A stretch of DNA of 15,903 bases from Dehalococcoidia bacterium (GTDB taxonomy: Bacteria; Chloroflexota; Dehalococcoidia; JACQUA01), in assembly GCA_030689845.1 (NCBI GenBank), contig JAUYHV010000056.1, forward strand, positions 1-15,903. The letters are read 5' to 3'. Below the pieces are notes generated by a model that was given only the letters and a program-made list of their open reading frames with translations, did not search any database and was not told where the DNA came from. This document shows, piece after piece, positions 1-7,429 of this stretch (positions within the stretch are counted from its first letter, which is position 1; each line of letters starts with the position of its first letter). The translations under genes and the position numbers were made by a program.

Positions 1-7
1 CCATCAA

Positions 8-454
8 TTATGTCATGCCCGATTTTGATGCAAAGGCATGGACCGGTTTCAGTTCTTCGAGATCGGGAACGCTGATAAGTTCCGGGATACTCATGGGGAG
101 GTCGCAGTGTTCGAGTCCTCGTTCCAACAGGTAGCTTCTTACCCGGGTTATTTTTAACTTTTTCTGAAGCTTTTCGGTCACCTGTTTGGCATCGAAGGCT
201 TTGCAGGAGAAGACGTCAATGTTGATCAAGGATCTATCGACGAATGTATGGATACTTATATGGCTCTCAGCTATAAGAACCAGCCCTGAGATACCCCAAT
301 CCTCAGGTTTTTCCCCTATGTATCTGAAAACATAGGGCGGAGCTATTTTTTTCATGCCTATCTCATCAGGGAAACTGTCCAAAAGGTCATAGATTATATT
401 TCTATCTGCTAAGATAGCAGGGTCTTTACCATACCCGTCGATTACAAGGTGCAT
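8..454 (-). CDS. speD: S-adenosylmethionine decarboxylase proenzyme, prokaryotic class 1b
   Basis: Converts S-adenosylmethionine to decarboxylated AdoMet, the aminopropyl donor for spermidine synthesis in the cytoplasm. The 148-residue protein carries the self-processing motif AESHISIHT. By family knowledge the chain is cut between Glu63 and Ser64, Ser64 becoming the pyruvoyl cofactor; His69 and Cys84 match the processing and catalytic His/Cys of the Thermotoga-type enzyme with a one-residue offset. The length is normal for the class, with a short unstructured-looking C-terminal extension. The start is supported by AAGGAGGAG a few bases upstream (about 458-466). The TAA stop is at 8-10, so the gene is complete. 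No spermidine synthase gene is in the window; it could lie beyond the left edge. The family is certain; whether to call it speD or speH is convention. Confidence 0.95.
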   Translation of the reverse strand: MHLVIDGYGKDPAILADRNIIYDLLDSFPDEIGMKKIAPPYVFRYIGEKPEDWGISGLVLIAESHISIHTFVDRSLINIDVFSCKAFDAKQVTEKLQKKLKITRVRSYLLERGLEHCDLPMSIPELISVPDLEELKPVHAFASKSGMT

Positions 455-464
455 TGGCTCCTCC

Positions 465-504
465 TTAAACAGATTTCATATCATTAAGAGGCCTTCACCT
501 CCTT
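465..504 (-). promoter_or_regulatory. speD leader: perfect Shine-Dalgarno plus two mini-ORFs
   Basis: AAGGAGGTGA (495-504, minus) is a full ten-base complement to the 16S rRNA 3' end but is not the ribosome binding site of speD, which has its own AAGGAGGAG closer in. Downstream of it are two tiny overlapping reading frames: ATG-ATA-TGA (476-484, Met-Ile-stop) and ATG AAA TCT GTT TAA (465-479, Met-Lys-Ser-Val-stop), the second ending next to the speD ribosome binding site. The spacing from the strong SD to the first ATG is about 13 nt, longer than ideal. A translated control leader is possible; chance is not excluded. Confidence 0.3.
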
Positions 505-552
505 ATAAAACGCCTTGATATTCCATCGTTTTTAAATATAAATTTGATGCAT

Positions 553-581
553 GTTATATCATAATACGCCTTAATGTGCAA
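553..581 (-). promoter_or_regulatory. Candidate promoter for speD
   Basis: On the minus strand TATAAC (553-558) forms an extended -10 with TG three bases upstream. A weak -35, TTGCAC (576-581), lies 17 bp away. The distance to the speD start leaves a leader of about 90 nt. The -10 is convincing and the -35 matches consensus poorly, so this is a candidate only. Confidence 0.4.
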
Positions 582-607
582 TATTTACAATGGTTTTCAG
601 GGAAATA

Positions 608-646
608 TTTAGATATTCTTTATTTTAAAGAAAAGAAACATCTAAA
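608..646. promoter_or_regulatory. Nested dyad in the speD/oxidoreductase intergenic region
   Basis: Outer arms TTTAGAT (608-614) and ATCTAAA (640-646) are exact inverted repeats. Between them, TTCTTTA (616-622) and TAAAGAA (626-632) form a second exact inverted repeat. The site lies just upstream of the candidate speD promoter and about 170 bp upstream of the oxidoreductase promoter, so it could be a regulator binding site. It is AT-rich, which raises the chance of coincidence. Confidence 0.3.
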
Positions 647-706
647 ACCATCGTTTTCCTGCCATTCAAAGACTTATTTAGCCCCTGCGTCCTGCATCTT
701 GACGTA

Positions 707-727
707 ATGCTGAACTTGGTTCAGCAT
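707..727. repeat. REP-like hairpin, 9-bp perfect stem
   Basis: ATGCTGAAC (707-715) and GTTCAGCAT (719-727) form a perfect 9-bp stem around a TTG loop. Sequences of the form ATGCTGAACTTG-TTCAGCAT are familiar dispersed intergenic repeats in many anaerobic and environmental bacterial genomes (recalled, not searched). It has no trailing T-run, so it is not a classical terminator. It lies in the otherwise non-coding stretch 455-960. Confidence 0.6.
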
Positions 728-812
728 CTGTATTGTTAACAGTTCACATTTTAAAAACAATAAAAGGTAATTGCTGCCGGCACTTCATTTTCGTATCGTG
801 ACAACAGCTTTT

Positions 813-842
813 TTGATATATGAAAAAGCATTGTAATATAAT
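813..842 (+). promoter_or_regulatory. Sigma-70-type promoter of the molybdopterin oxidoreductase operon
   Basis: TTGATA (813-818) and TATAAT (837-842) are separated by 18 bp, giving a near-consensus promoter that points into the oxidoreductase gene. Transcription would begin near 849 and leave an untranslated leader of about 110 nt before ATG 961. Its position over the ATG at 820 argues against translation from 820. I looked for a known riboswitch or Moco motif in 849-960 and recognised none. Confidence 0.6.
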
Positions 843-960
843 AGTGGACAGTAGCCATGAAAATAAACTATTTTTTCGGGAGCGGGTAAAGGCTGACAGG
901 CGCATTTATCTAAAATTCTCTGTTTCGAACCAATCGATCGCTGCAAAGGGAGAAAAACTT

Positions 961-3549
961 ATGGTTAAACAGATTGTTAATGAAACCAAGGGAAAAGGGG
1001 GAAAGACCGGTAAAGCTATAGAAAAGAAAAAGGACGATGTCTGGATTCCTACATGCTGCTGGTTCTGTGTCATGGGACCGTGTCTTCACAGGTACCACCG
1101 CGTGGATGGAACCGTCATCAACGTGGAAGGGAATACCTCGGAACCCGGTTTTGACGAGTGGACCAGAAACCAGGGGAGGCTTTGCCCCAAACCCTTCGGC
1201 CTGATAGAGAAGGTATATAATCCTTACCGTGTGAAATCACCGTTGAAACGGACAAACCCGGAGAAGGGGCTTGATGTGGACCCGGGGTGGGTGGAAATAA
1301 GCTGGGACGAAGCATTGGATACCGTAGCCAAGCGTTTTAAAGAAATCCGTGCCAAGGACCCCAGGGGGGTCTGCTCTACATTTCACAGCGTTGCCCAGAT
1401 GGGGATGGGGGGCACATGGGAAGCATTTTACATCGCCTTCGGACCAATGCAGGACGTGAGGGGAGGCTCCGGGATGCGCTGCGGCCTGGGAGTGCACATG
1501 TTTGCCAATACTATTCACGGGGCTTTCAGGTGCTCCCCCGATACAAACAATACAAAATATTTACTCATTCTCGGCAGCAACGTGGTGCCTTCCGGCGGTG
1601 TGTGTGGGAACCTGAACTATGCCAAGGCCAAAAAGATAGTTGTGGACCCCATGCTGTCTCTGACTGCGGCCAAGGCTGATGAGTGGCTGCCCATCAAACC
1701 GGGTACGGATATCGCTTTAATGCTGGCCCTGATTCATATAATAATTCATGAACTGGGGACTCTCGACGAAGAGTTTCTAAAAAATTTGACCAATTCCTCT
1801 TACCTGGTAGGCGCCGACGGGCATTTCATCAGGGATAAAAGCAGCGGGAAACCCCTGGTATGGGACACAGCCGCGGGCGTTGCCAGGGAATTTAATGCCC
1901 CGGACCTGGGGGATTTGGCCCTGGAGGGGATCTATACGGTGGACGACCAGGAATGCAAAACCGCCTTTCAGCTTTTGAAAGAGCAGATGAAGCAATACAC
2001 CCCGGAATGGGCGACGGAGATATGCGAAATCCCGGCTGCCACTATCAGGCGGATTGCTAAAGAGTTCGTGGATAACGCACAGATAGGCAGCACCATCCGC
2101 CTGGATGGTATCGACCTGCCGTACCGTCCCGTGGATGTAATCATCGGCAGGCCGGTTGAAGCCGGAGTCCACTCCTACCAGAATATCCTGGCCCAGCATA
2201 TTCTCGTGAGCCTGGTCGGGGCCCTGGAAAGTGTCGGAGGACACATGGGCGGTTGCGCCCATCCTACCTATTACGACCATGGCATTAAGCCCGGCGCAGA
2301 CGGCATGCCCCAGCCCATCTATCACGAGTTTACCTGGCCTCCGACGTGCTGGTCCGGGTGCGAGGCCTTTGTGCCCTTTACCAAGATATTCGGCCATGCG
2401 GCCCACCTGTTCTGGATTAATATGACCAATCCTCCTCCCGGCTTGCCTCTGCCTCCTCCCCCCCAGGCATATCTCAGGTTTCGCAACAATGCCATCCACT
2501 CCGTGGGAGAGACGGAAATGGTTGTCAGTGCCATGAAAAAAATACCTTTCATCGTGTCCATTTCTTATACCTACGATGAAGTGACCCAACTGGCGGACAT
2601 AGTCCTGCCGGATTATACGGAACTGGAACGGTATGACGTTTTAAGTCCCGACTACAGGTTAGGCTCGGGGCGCAGGTTCAGGGGTATCCTCCTCAGGCAG
2701 CCTATAGTGGAGCCGCCGCCGAACAACAGGGATATCTCTTACATAGTAACCGAACTGGCTGACCGTATCGGATTCCTCGATACCTACAACAACATGATTA
2801 ACATCCGCTTCAATATAACAGACCCCTACAAGCTGGAGCTTAACAAAAAGTACGAGTGGGTCGATATTGTCGACCGTATGTGCAAGTCTTTAACCAAAGG
2901 AGAACACGACCTCGAGTGGTTTAAAGAACACGGCGCAATAATAACTCCTACCACGACAGAAGACCAGTATAACGTTCATCTCCACATGGTGAAGGAGAAA
3001 ATAAGGTACCCGGTGCCGTATATGGATGTGGTGAAGACCGTGGGTGAAAACCTCCAGGCAAACCTGGCCAAGGTTGGCGTGGACTGGTGGTCAACTAAGG
3101 AATATGTGGCTTTGCCGTCATACCTGCCTTCGGTGCTGGATACGGTGCCCAAAGAATATGATTTTTATGTTACAACCTCGCGTCTCCCCCAGTACAGCAA
3201 TGCCAGCAATAACGACTGCGCTTTACACAACGAGGTGATGCAGCAGGTCCCGGGCCAGTATGAGGTCTTAATGAATGCCGGGGCTGCCAGGGAGAGGGGA
3301 ATTAAAGAGGGAGACGAGGTATGGATAGAGTCCCCGATAGGGAGGATTAAGGGTGCGGTGGGACTGAGCGAAGGTATCAGGCCGGACACCCTGTTTATGG
3401 CGGGCCAGTTCGGGCAGTCCGTCACTCCTGTTGCTAAAGATCTCGCTAAGCTGTCCGTAAATGCCATTACACCCATAAGTTACGAGTGGACGGATCAGGT
3501 AACGGGAACGATGCAGTCTACAATTAAGGTAAAGGTCTACAAGGCCTGA
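961..3549 (+). CDS. Molybdopterin (bis-MGD) oxidoreductase, DMSO-reductase superfamily, catalytic subunit
   Basis: Catalytic subunit of a molybdenum or tungsten bis-MGD enzyme, 862 residues from the preferred start. Near the N-terminus Cys33-x2-Cys36-x4-Cys41 followed by LCPKP (Cys75) forms the [4Fe-4S] site; Cys32 adjoins it. The middle region has the MGD-binding folds (LLILGSN, IVVDPMLSLTAAKADEWLPIKPGTD), and the C-terminus has the usual beta-barrel domain (YDFYVTTSRLPQYSN to GQSVTP). Cys174 in SGMRCGLG occupies the place of the metal-ligating residue of the superfamily; this is an inferred alignment. No twin-arginine signal is seen, so a cytoplasmic enzyme is likely. An upstream in-frame ATG at 820 gives 909 residues but has no ribosome binding site and overlaps a promoter; ATG 961 follows GGGAGAAA. 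The partner iron-sulfur gene starts 17 bp downstream. Size and partner recall phenylacetyl-CoA:acceptor oxidoreductase PadB; acetylene-hydratase-like or other functions remain possible. Confidence 0.85.
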   Translation: MVKQIVNETKGKGGKTGKAIEKKKDDVWIPTCCWFCVMGPCLHRYHRVDGTVINVEGNTSEPGFDEWTRNQGRLCPKPFGLIEKVYNPYRVKSPLKRTNPEKGLDVDPGWVEISWDEALDTVAKRFKEIRAKDPRGVCSTFHSVAQMGMGGTWEAFYIAFGPMQDVRGGSGMRCGLGVHMFANTIHGAFRCSPDTNNTKYLLILGSNVVPSGGVCGNLNYAKAKKIVVDPMLSLTAAKADEWLPIKPGTDIALMLALIHIIIHELGTLDEEFLKNLTNSSYLVGADGHFIRDKSSGKPLVWDTAAGVAREFNAPDLGDLALEGIYTVDDQECKTAFQLLKEQMKQYTPEWATEICEIPAATIRRIAKEFVDNAQIGSTIRLDGIDLPYRPVDVIIGRPVEAGVHSYQNILAQHILVSLVGALESVGGHMGGCAHPTYYDHGIKPGADGMPQPIYHEFTWPPTCWSGCEAFVPFTKIFGHAAHLFWINMTNPPPGLPLPPPPQAYLRFRNNAIHSVGETEMVVSAMKKIPFIVSISYTYDEVTQLADIVLPDYTELERYDVLSPDYRLGSGRRFRGILLRQPIVEPPPNNRDISYIVTELADRIGFLDTYNNMINIRFNITDPYKLELNKKYEWVDIVDRMCKSLTKGEHDLEWFKEHGAIITPTTTEDQYNVHLHMVKEKIRYPVPYMDVVKTVGENLQANLAKVGVDWWSTKEYVALPSYLPSVLDTVPKEYDFYVTTSRLPQYSNASNNDCALHNEVMQQVPGQYEVLMNAGAARERGIKEGDEVWIESPIGRIKGAVGLSEGIRPDTLFMAGQFGQSVTPVAKDLAKLSVNAITPISYEWTDQVTGTMQSTIKVKVYKA

Positions 3550-3566
3550 ATTATTCGGAGGATACA

Positions 3567-4208
3567 ATGACAAGATACGGCATGGTTTTGGATTTGAATA
3601 AGTGCGTGGCCTGTTTAGGCTGTATGGTTTCCTGTAAAATGGAACATTTGCTGCCCCCCGGGATGTCATGGTGCCGGGTGCTGGTAAAAGAGCAGGGGAC
3701 ATACCCGTCCGTGGGAAAAACTTTCCAACCCATCGTTTGCAACCATTGCAAGGATGCCGCCTGCGTTCAAGTGTGTCCCACCGGAGCTACCAACAAACGT
3801 GAAGACGGCATTGTGGTAGTGGACTATGACAAATGCGTGGGCTGCCGCTACTGCATGATGGCCTGTCCTTACGGTGCCCGCTATTTTAACGCCAAGCGGG
3901 AGAGATATTTTCCGGGCAAAGGCGTTACCCCCCTGGAAGAAGCCAGCGACAAGGAACTCCAGACGGGGGTAGTCATGAAATGCACCTTCTGCGTGGAGAA
4001 GATTGAAGAAGGCTTAAAAAAAGGCCTCAAACCCGGGGTAGACAAGGCAGCTACTCCTTCATGCGTGGCCAACTGCATGACTAAAGCCCGGTATTTCGGC
4101 GACCTGGACGACCCTGAAAGCGAGGTCTCCCAGCTTATCAGAAGCAACCGGGGAAGGCAGCTTCATCCCGAGCAAGGCACGGACCCATCCGTTTACTATA
4201 TAGGATGA
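3567..4208 (+). CDS. 4x[4Fe-4S] ferredoxin-like electron-transfer subunit (DmsB/PadC type)
   Basis: Electron-transfer subunit expected to take electrons from the molybdenum subunit encoded just upstream. In 213 residues it shows four cysteine groups: Cys13/16/19/23, Cys58/61/66/70, Cys90/93/96/100 and Cys139/142/166/170. That is the DmsB/NrfC-like arrangement for four [4Fe-4S] clusters, and all sixteen ligands are present. There is no signal peptide and no membrane segment. GGAGG lies six bases before the ATG, and the 17-bp gap to the preceding stop implies co-transcription and translational coupling. No membrane-anchor (DmsC/NrfD/PadD-like) gene follows, so the electron acceptor is probably a soluble carrier or a protein encoded elsewhere. 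The family is certain; the redox partner beyond its neighbour is unknown. Confidence 0.93.
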   Translation: MTRYGMVLDLNKCVACLGCMVSCKMEHLLPPGMSWCRVLVKEQGTYPSVGKTFQPIVCNHCKDAACVQVCPTGATNKREDGIVVVDYDKCVGCRYCMMACPYGARYFNAKRERYFPGKGVTPLEEASDKELQTGVVMKCTFCVEKIEEGLKKGLKPGVDKAATPSCVANCMTKARYFGDLDDPESEVSQLIRSNRGRQLHPEQGTDPSVYYIG

Positions 4209-4324
4209 TTCCTCGGTTTCCGGGGAGCCGGTTCGTAAGTAAATGTTACTGGCAAGCTCTGAGCGGGGGAAAGGGGGGCAGTGTTAAAAAGCTGGCATAA
4301 AATGTAATTACCGGATTGTTTTAA

Positions 4325-4472
4325 TGTGGTGTTTCTAACGCTTCATTAGATTGATTAGTAACCATACCGACGAAAGTCGGTATCCAGAGATAGGCCCCAA
4401 CGGACTGGATTCCGGCTCAGAGGCCGGAATGGAATGAGCTTATGAAACTAACGCTATTCGCGATGCACCACA
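4325..4472. repeat. Palindromic repeat element between convergent genes
   Basis: This gap (4209-4490) has no gene. TGTGGTG (4325-4331) and CACCACA (4466-4472) are exact inverted ends. Inside are two perfect hairpins: ATACCGAC/GTCGGTAT around a GAAA loop (4364-4383), and ATTCCGGC/GCCGGAAT around a 6-nt loop (4409-4430). TATCCAG after the first and CTGGATT before the second are also near-complementary. The octamer CTAACGCT recurs directly at 4335-4342 and 4448-4455. The paired-hairpin core resembles dispersed repeats seen in many bacterial genomes. It may also act as a transcription block between the iron-sulfur gene and res, though no T-run follows either stem. Confidence 0.55.
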
Positions 4473-4490
4473 CTATCGTGCCGCCAAAAA

Positions 4491-7427
4491 CTAACTGAGC
4501 TTGTTTGCAAAATCAACGAAGTTGTCAAACCAATATTTTTTGTAATTATCACCAACTCCAGCAATTCCGCCATGAGCGGGCATAAGCAATAATTTTGTTT
4601 TTATATTGAGTCCGTTGTAGGAAAAATCCCTGCTTTGTTTTTTATCGCCTGTTTCAAATATTTTTGAATAACCGTCGATTTTTCTGAATCCATCGGTATG
4701 TTCCGTTCCTTTTGGATCAACGAACAAAATCATGTAATTTTTACCTTTTTGTGCCCAAAAAATGAAATCCGGTTTGAAATTCGCGATATTATTCCCTTTG
4801 GGATCATAATAAGGAATAGTTACTTCATCCAGCGTCTGGTCAAGTTTTGAGAACATCCACCAGTCAAAATGCGAAAAAATGTTACCCGGTTTGGCAAGGT
4901 ATTCTTCCAACTGTTCAATAAACCTTACCTCACTCTTTACGGTAATAATGTGATTGAGATAATCAATTTTTTCAGTTTCCGAAACTATTAGCGGCAGGTA
5001 GTAGTAGTTTGTCAGATACCTGATTTTTATTTTTTGAGTTTTATTTTCATACTTTCCTGCGTCTTCAAATAGCCTTAATTGCTGGTCATACTCATCTTTA
5101 GGTATTTTCCCGTATTTATCGTCCAGTTCCTTTTTCTTCTCAGGATACTGTCTCATTTCTTTAATTTTGCTTTTGAGTTCTTCGTATTTCTCGCCGTCGC
5201 TAAATCTAATTTGCTTAAAATGAACAATTTCATCGTCAAGGATTATAAATTTATCGAATTCTCTGCTTTTAACACTTAGGTACCTAAGAATCCTATCAAG
5301 AATTAATTCAGGTTCAAAAAGCGACCTTTTTTCGTTAAAGTCGTAGTATTTTTCTGGCTCCTCCAGGCTTTCTTTTACCTTCTTTAAAACTTTTACTTCG
5401 CACTCATATTTAGATAACGAAACTTTATCTCCTAACAATTGATAAAATTGTTTTGTCAAACCTAAATCTTCTTTGGTGACAGGAAATTTCTGCGGTTCTT
5501 TTTCTTCGGCAAAAATCTTTTCAGAATCTTTGTAAACGGGCACCAGAAGAAGATGTTTTTGCGCTTCCGGGTTTAAAATAAACTCTTCGCCCAAATTTTT
5601 GTCCTGTTTTTCCTCTTTCAGGGTATTGATTATCTCTTTCAGATTCCCAGCGTTGGTCCCGAAAACAAACAGGCTCTCAATAGGCAAAATCAGGTTTTTT
5701 ACTTTATCAAATAACTCCTCTTTTACTTCTTTTGCGTTAAACAGGTTTTGCAGCCGTTTTCTCAGGTGTTTTTGCGGCTCAATTCTTACGCCCCGGCCAA
5801 CCGATTGCAGGACAAATTTTTTAGCATCGCTGCCAACTCCAATATTAACGAATAAAAGAAGGTTCGGACGGTTGGAATCCCAGCCCTCGTAAAAGGAACG
5901 CGATCCCATCAGAATATTTATATCGGAATCATCCTGGTTTATTCTCCTGAAATAGCTTTCGTTTTCAAAACTCTCGTTTATTTCGTATCCCCCCAGCTTA
6001 TCCTTCAGCCAACCGGAGATGTCGCCTATTTTAATGAGGGCAAACGGCTTTTCGGCGGTTTTCAACTTAAAAATCAACTCGTTTCTATTGCCGGGTATTT
6101 TCAAGACCTCGATATTGCCCGGAGTTTTGGCGTTCAAAACATATTTCAAGATATCCTTAAATTCAAACCTTGAAATCAAATCTGCGTTTACAAAGTAGCC
6201 CGAATCCTCAAACTCAAATTTTGGATGGCCGCTAAACTCCTGCATAAGTTCCTGTTTTGCTTGTTTAAGGAGGTCCGCCCTGATTTTATTTTTTGCAACT
6301 TTTTCTAACTCTCGAAAAAACAGCAGTAAATCAGAATCCTCTACATCCACGGAATTAACCAGCGTCAAAAGAAGCGGGTGGTGATACAGGGCGCTATTCA
6401 CTTCTCTGATTTTTTCAAAATATTTGTTTATATAGGTTAGAAGAAGAAGCGTTTTTAGGACGATTATTTGCTTTTCTATCGGAGAAAAATCAGTCGAATC
6501 GCGAAACCCAGTAACTTCGCTTGAGGACACATATATGTGCTTACCAAACCCGTCTTCGACGAACTTTGAAAGATTGAAATTGAAGGCACAGGTGGCGAAG
6601 TCCCTCGGGTCGGTAAAGGTAGCGGAAAAATTAAACAAAAAACCATTTCTTGAAAGAATGGAATATAAAATCTGCCGCTTGCTGTCTTCCTTGTCGCCCT
6701 TATGGGCTTCGTCCAAAAGAATGTACCATTTACCGTTATTATCATAATTCCTGAAATTCACGATTTTTTCTTTGTGCTCATCGGAAATCAAGTCGGAGCG
6801 GTAATAAAAAACGGTAATTTCGTTCATAAAAGGCAGGGCGTTTTCGCGCTTCACGCTTTCGTAATCTTTTAAATTCTTAAGATTTATCCTTGTTTCAAAA
6901 TTAAAGCTGTTAAATTCCTCAATGTGATTTTTGAACTGGTCTAAAAGGTCGTCGCGGTGCGCTAAAAAGAGAATATCCCTGACCGGCAATTCCTTCCCGG
7001 CAACCAGTTTGCCCAAAAGTTCAATCAATTTAACGATAATCAGTGTCTTGCCCGAACCTGTCGCCATCCAGAAACTCATCCGGTTGATAAAATGCTCAAA
7101 AGAAATCTTGCTGTCTGAGACGGGATAATCTTTGTCGTATTCCAGAAGGAATTTTGCTGTTTTCCCTTCCCCTTTTTTCTTTAAATCATAATCAAGTTTT
7201 TCTTCAAAACCGTTAGCTTTATAATGATTATATAAATTCTCCTTTTTGCTGTCCTTGTCTTTATAGTAAAGCCATAGAGCTTTTAGCGCGTTTTGCAGCC
7301 CTTGTTTTTGGAAATCAAAAAGCGTCTTATCTTTTGAAAACCGCGCAACATCAAATCCCTGCCATTTTACCGGCAAATTCTCAAAAGAAATATCGTCGAT
7401 GATGTTTTGGAGATAAAGTTTGGACAT
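4491..7427 (-). CDS. res: Type III restriction-modification system, Res subunit (SF2 helicase plus PD-(D/E)XK nuclease)
   Basis: ATP-dependent translocase and endonuclease that would cut unmodified invading DNA together with the Mod subunit. The 978-residue protein has a Walker A motif ATGSGKT (residues 122-128), Walker B DEAH (239-242), helicase motif III SAT (268-270), and a motif VI-like QSVGRGVRIEP in the second RecA fold. The C-terminal end has Pro886-Asp887 followed by VDPKG (Asp904-x-Lys906), a PD-(D/E)XK nuclease signature as in Type III Res proteins. Length fits the family. It is the last gene of a tight operon: its ATG lies 2 nt after the stop of the Bro-N gene, with only a weak ribosome binding site, so translational coupling is likely. 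The gene is AT-rich compared with the flanking metabolic genes, consistent with horizontal transfer. All catalytic motifs appear intact. Confidence 0.88.
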   Translation of the reverse strand: MSKLYLQNIIDDISFENLPVKWQGFDVARFSKDKTLFDFQKQGLQNALKALWLYYKDKDSKKENLYNHYKANGFEEKLDYDLKKKGEGKTAKFLLEYDKDYPVSDSKISFEHFINRMSFWMATGSGKTLIIVKLIELLGKLVAGKELPVRDILFLAHRDDLLDQFKNHIEEFNSFNFETRINLKNLKDYESVKRENALPFMNEITVFYYRSDLISDEHKEKIVNFRNYDNNGKWYILLDEAHKGDKEDSKRQILYSILSRNGFLFNFSATFTDPRDFATCAFNFNLSKFVEDGFGKHIYVSSSEVTGFRDSTDFSPIEKQIIVLKTLLLLTYINKYFEKIREVNSALYHHPLLLTLVNSVDVEDSDLLLFFRELEKVAKNKIRADLLKQAKQELMQEFSGHPKFEFEDSGYFVNADLISRFEFKDILKYVLNAKTPGNIEVLKIPGNRNELIFKLKTAEKPFALIKIGDISGWLKDKLGGYEINESFENESYFRRINQDDSDINILMGSRSFYEGWDSNRPNLLLFVNIGVGSDAKKFVLQSVGRGVRIEPQKHLRKRLQNLFNAKEVKEELFDKVKNLILPIESLFVFGTNAGNLKEIINTLKEEKQDKNLGEEFILNPEAQKHLLLVPVYKDSEKIFAEEKEPQKFPVTKEDLGLTKQFYQLLGDKVSLSKYECEVKVLKKVKESLEEPEKYYDFNEKRSLFEPELILDRILRYLSVKSREFDKFIILDDEIVHFKQIRFSDGEKYEELKSKIKEMRQYPEKKKELDDKYGKIPKDEYDQQLRLFEDAGKYENKTQKIKIRYLTNYYYLPLIVSETEKIDYLNHIITVKSEVRFIEQLEEYLAKPGNIFSHFDWWMFSKLDQTLDEVTIPYYDPKGNNIANFKPDFIFWAQKGKNYMILFVDPKGTEHTDGFRKIDGYSKIFETGDKKQSRDFSYNGLNIKTKLLLMPAHGGIAGVGDNYKKYWFDNFVDFANKLS

Positions 7428-7429
7428 GT

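Noticed and set aside
820..960. N-terminal extension of the oxidoreductase from ATG 820
   Set aside because: It has no ribosome binding site, overlaps a good promoter, and its peptide does not resemble the start of the family.
4209..4240. Rho-independent terminator after the iron-sulfur gene
   Set aside because: The possible stem needs several G-T pairs and has no T-run after it.
4331..4472. Integron attC-like site (CTAACGCTTCATTAG)
   Set aside because: The matching sequence on the right is a direct CTAACGCT, not the inverted GTTAG-type core an attC site needs; no integrase is present.
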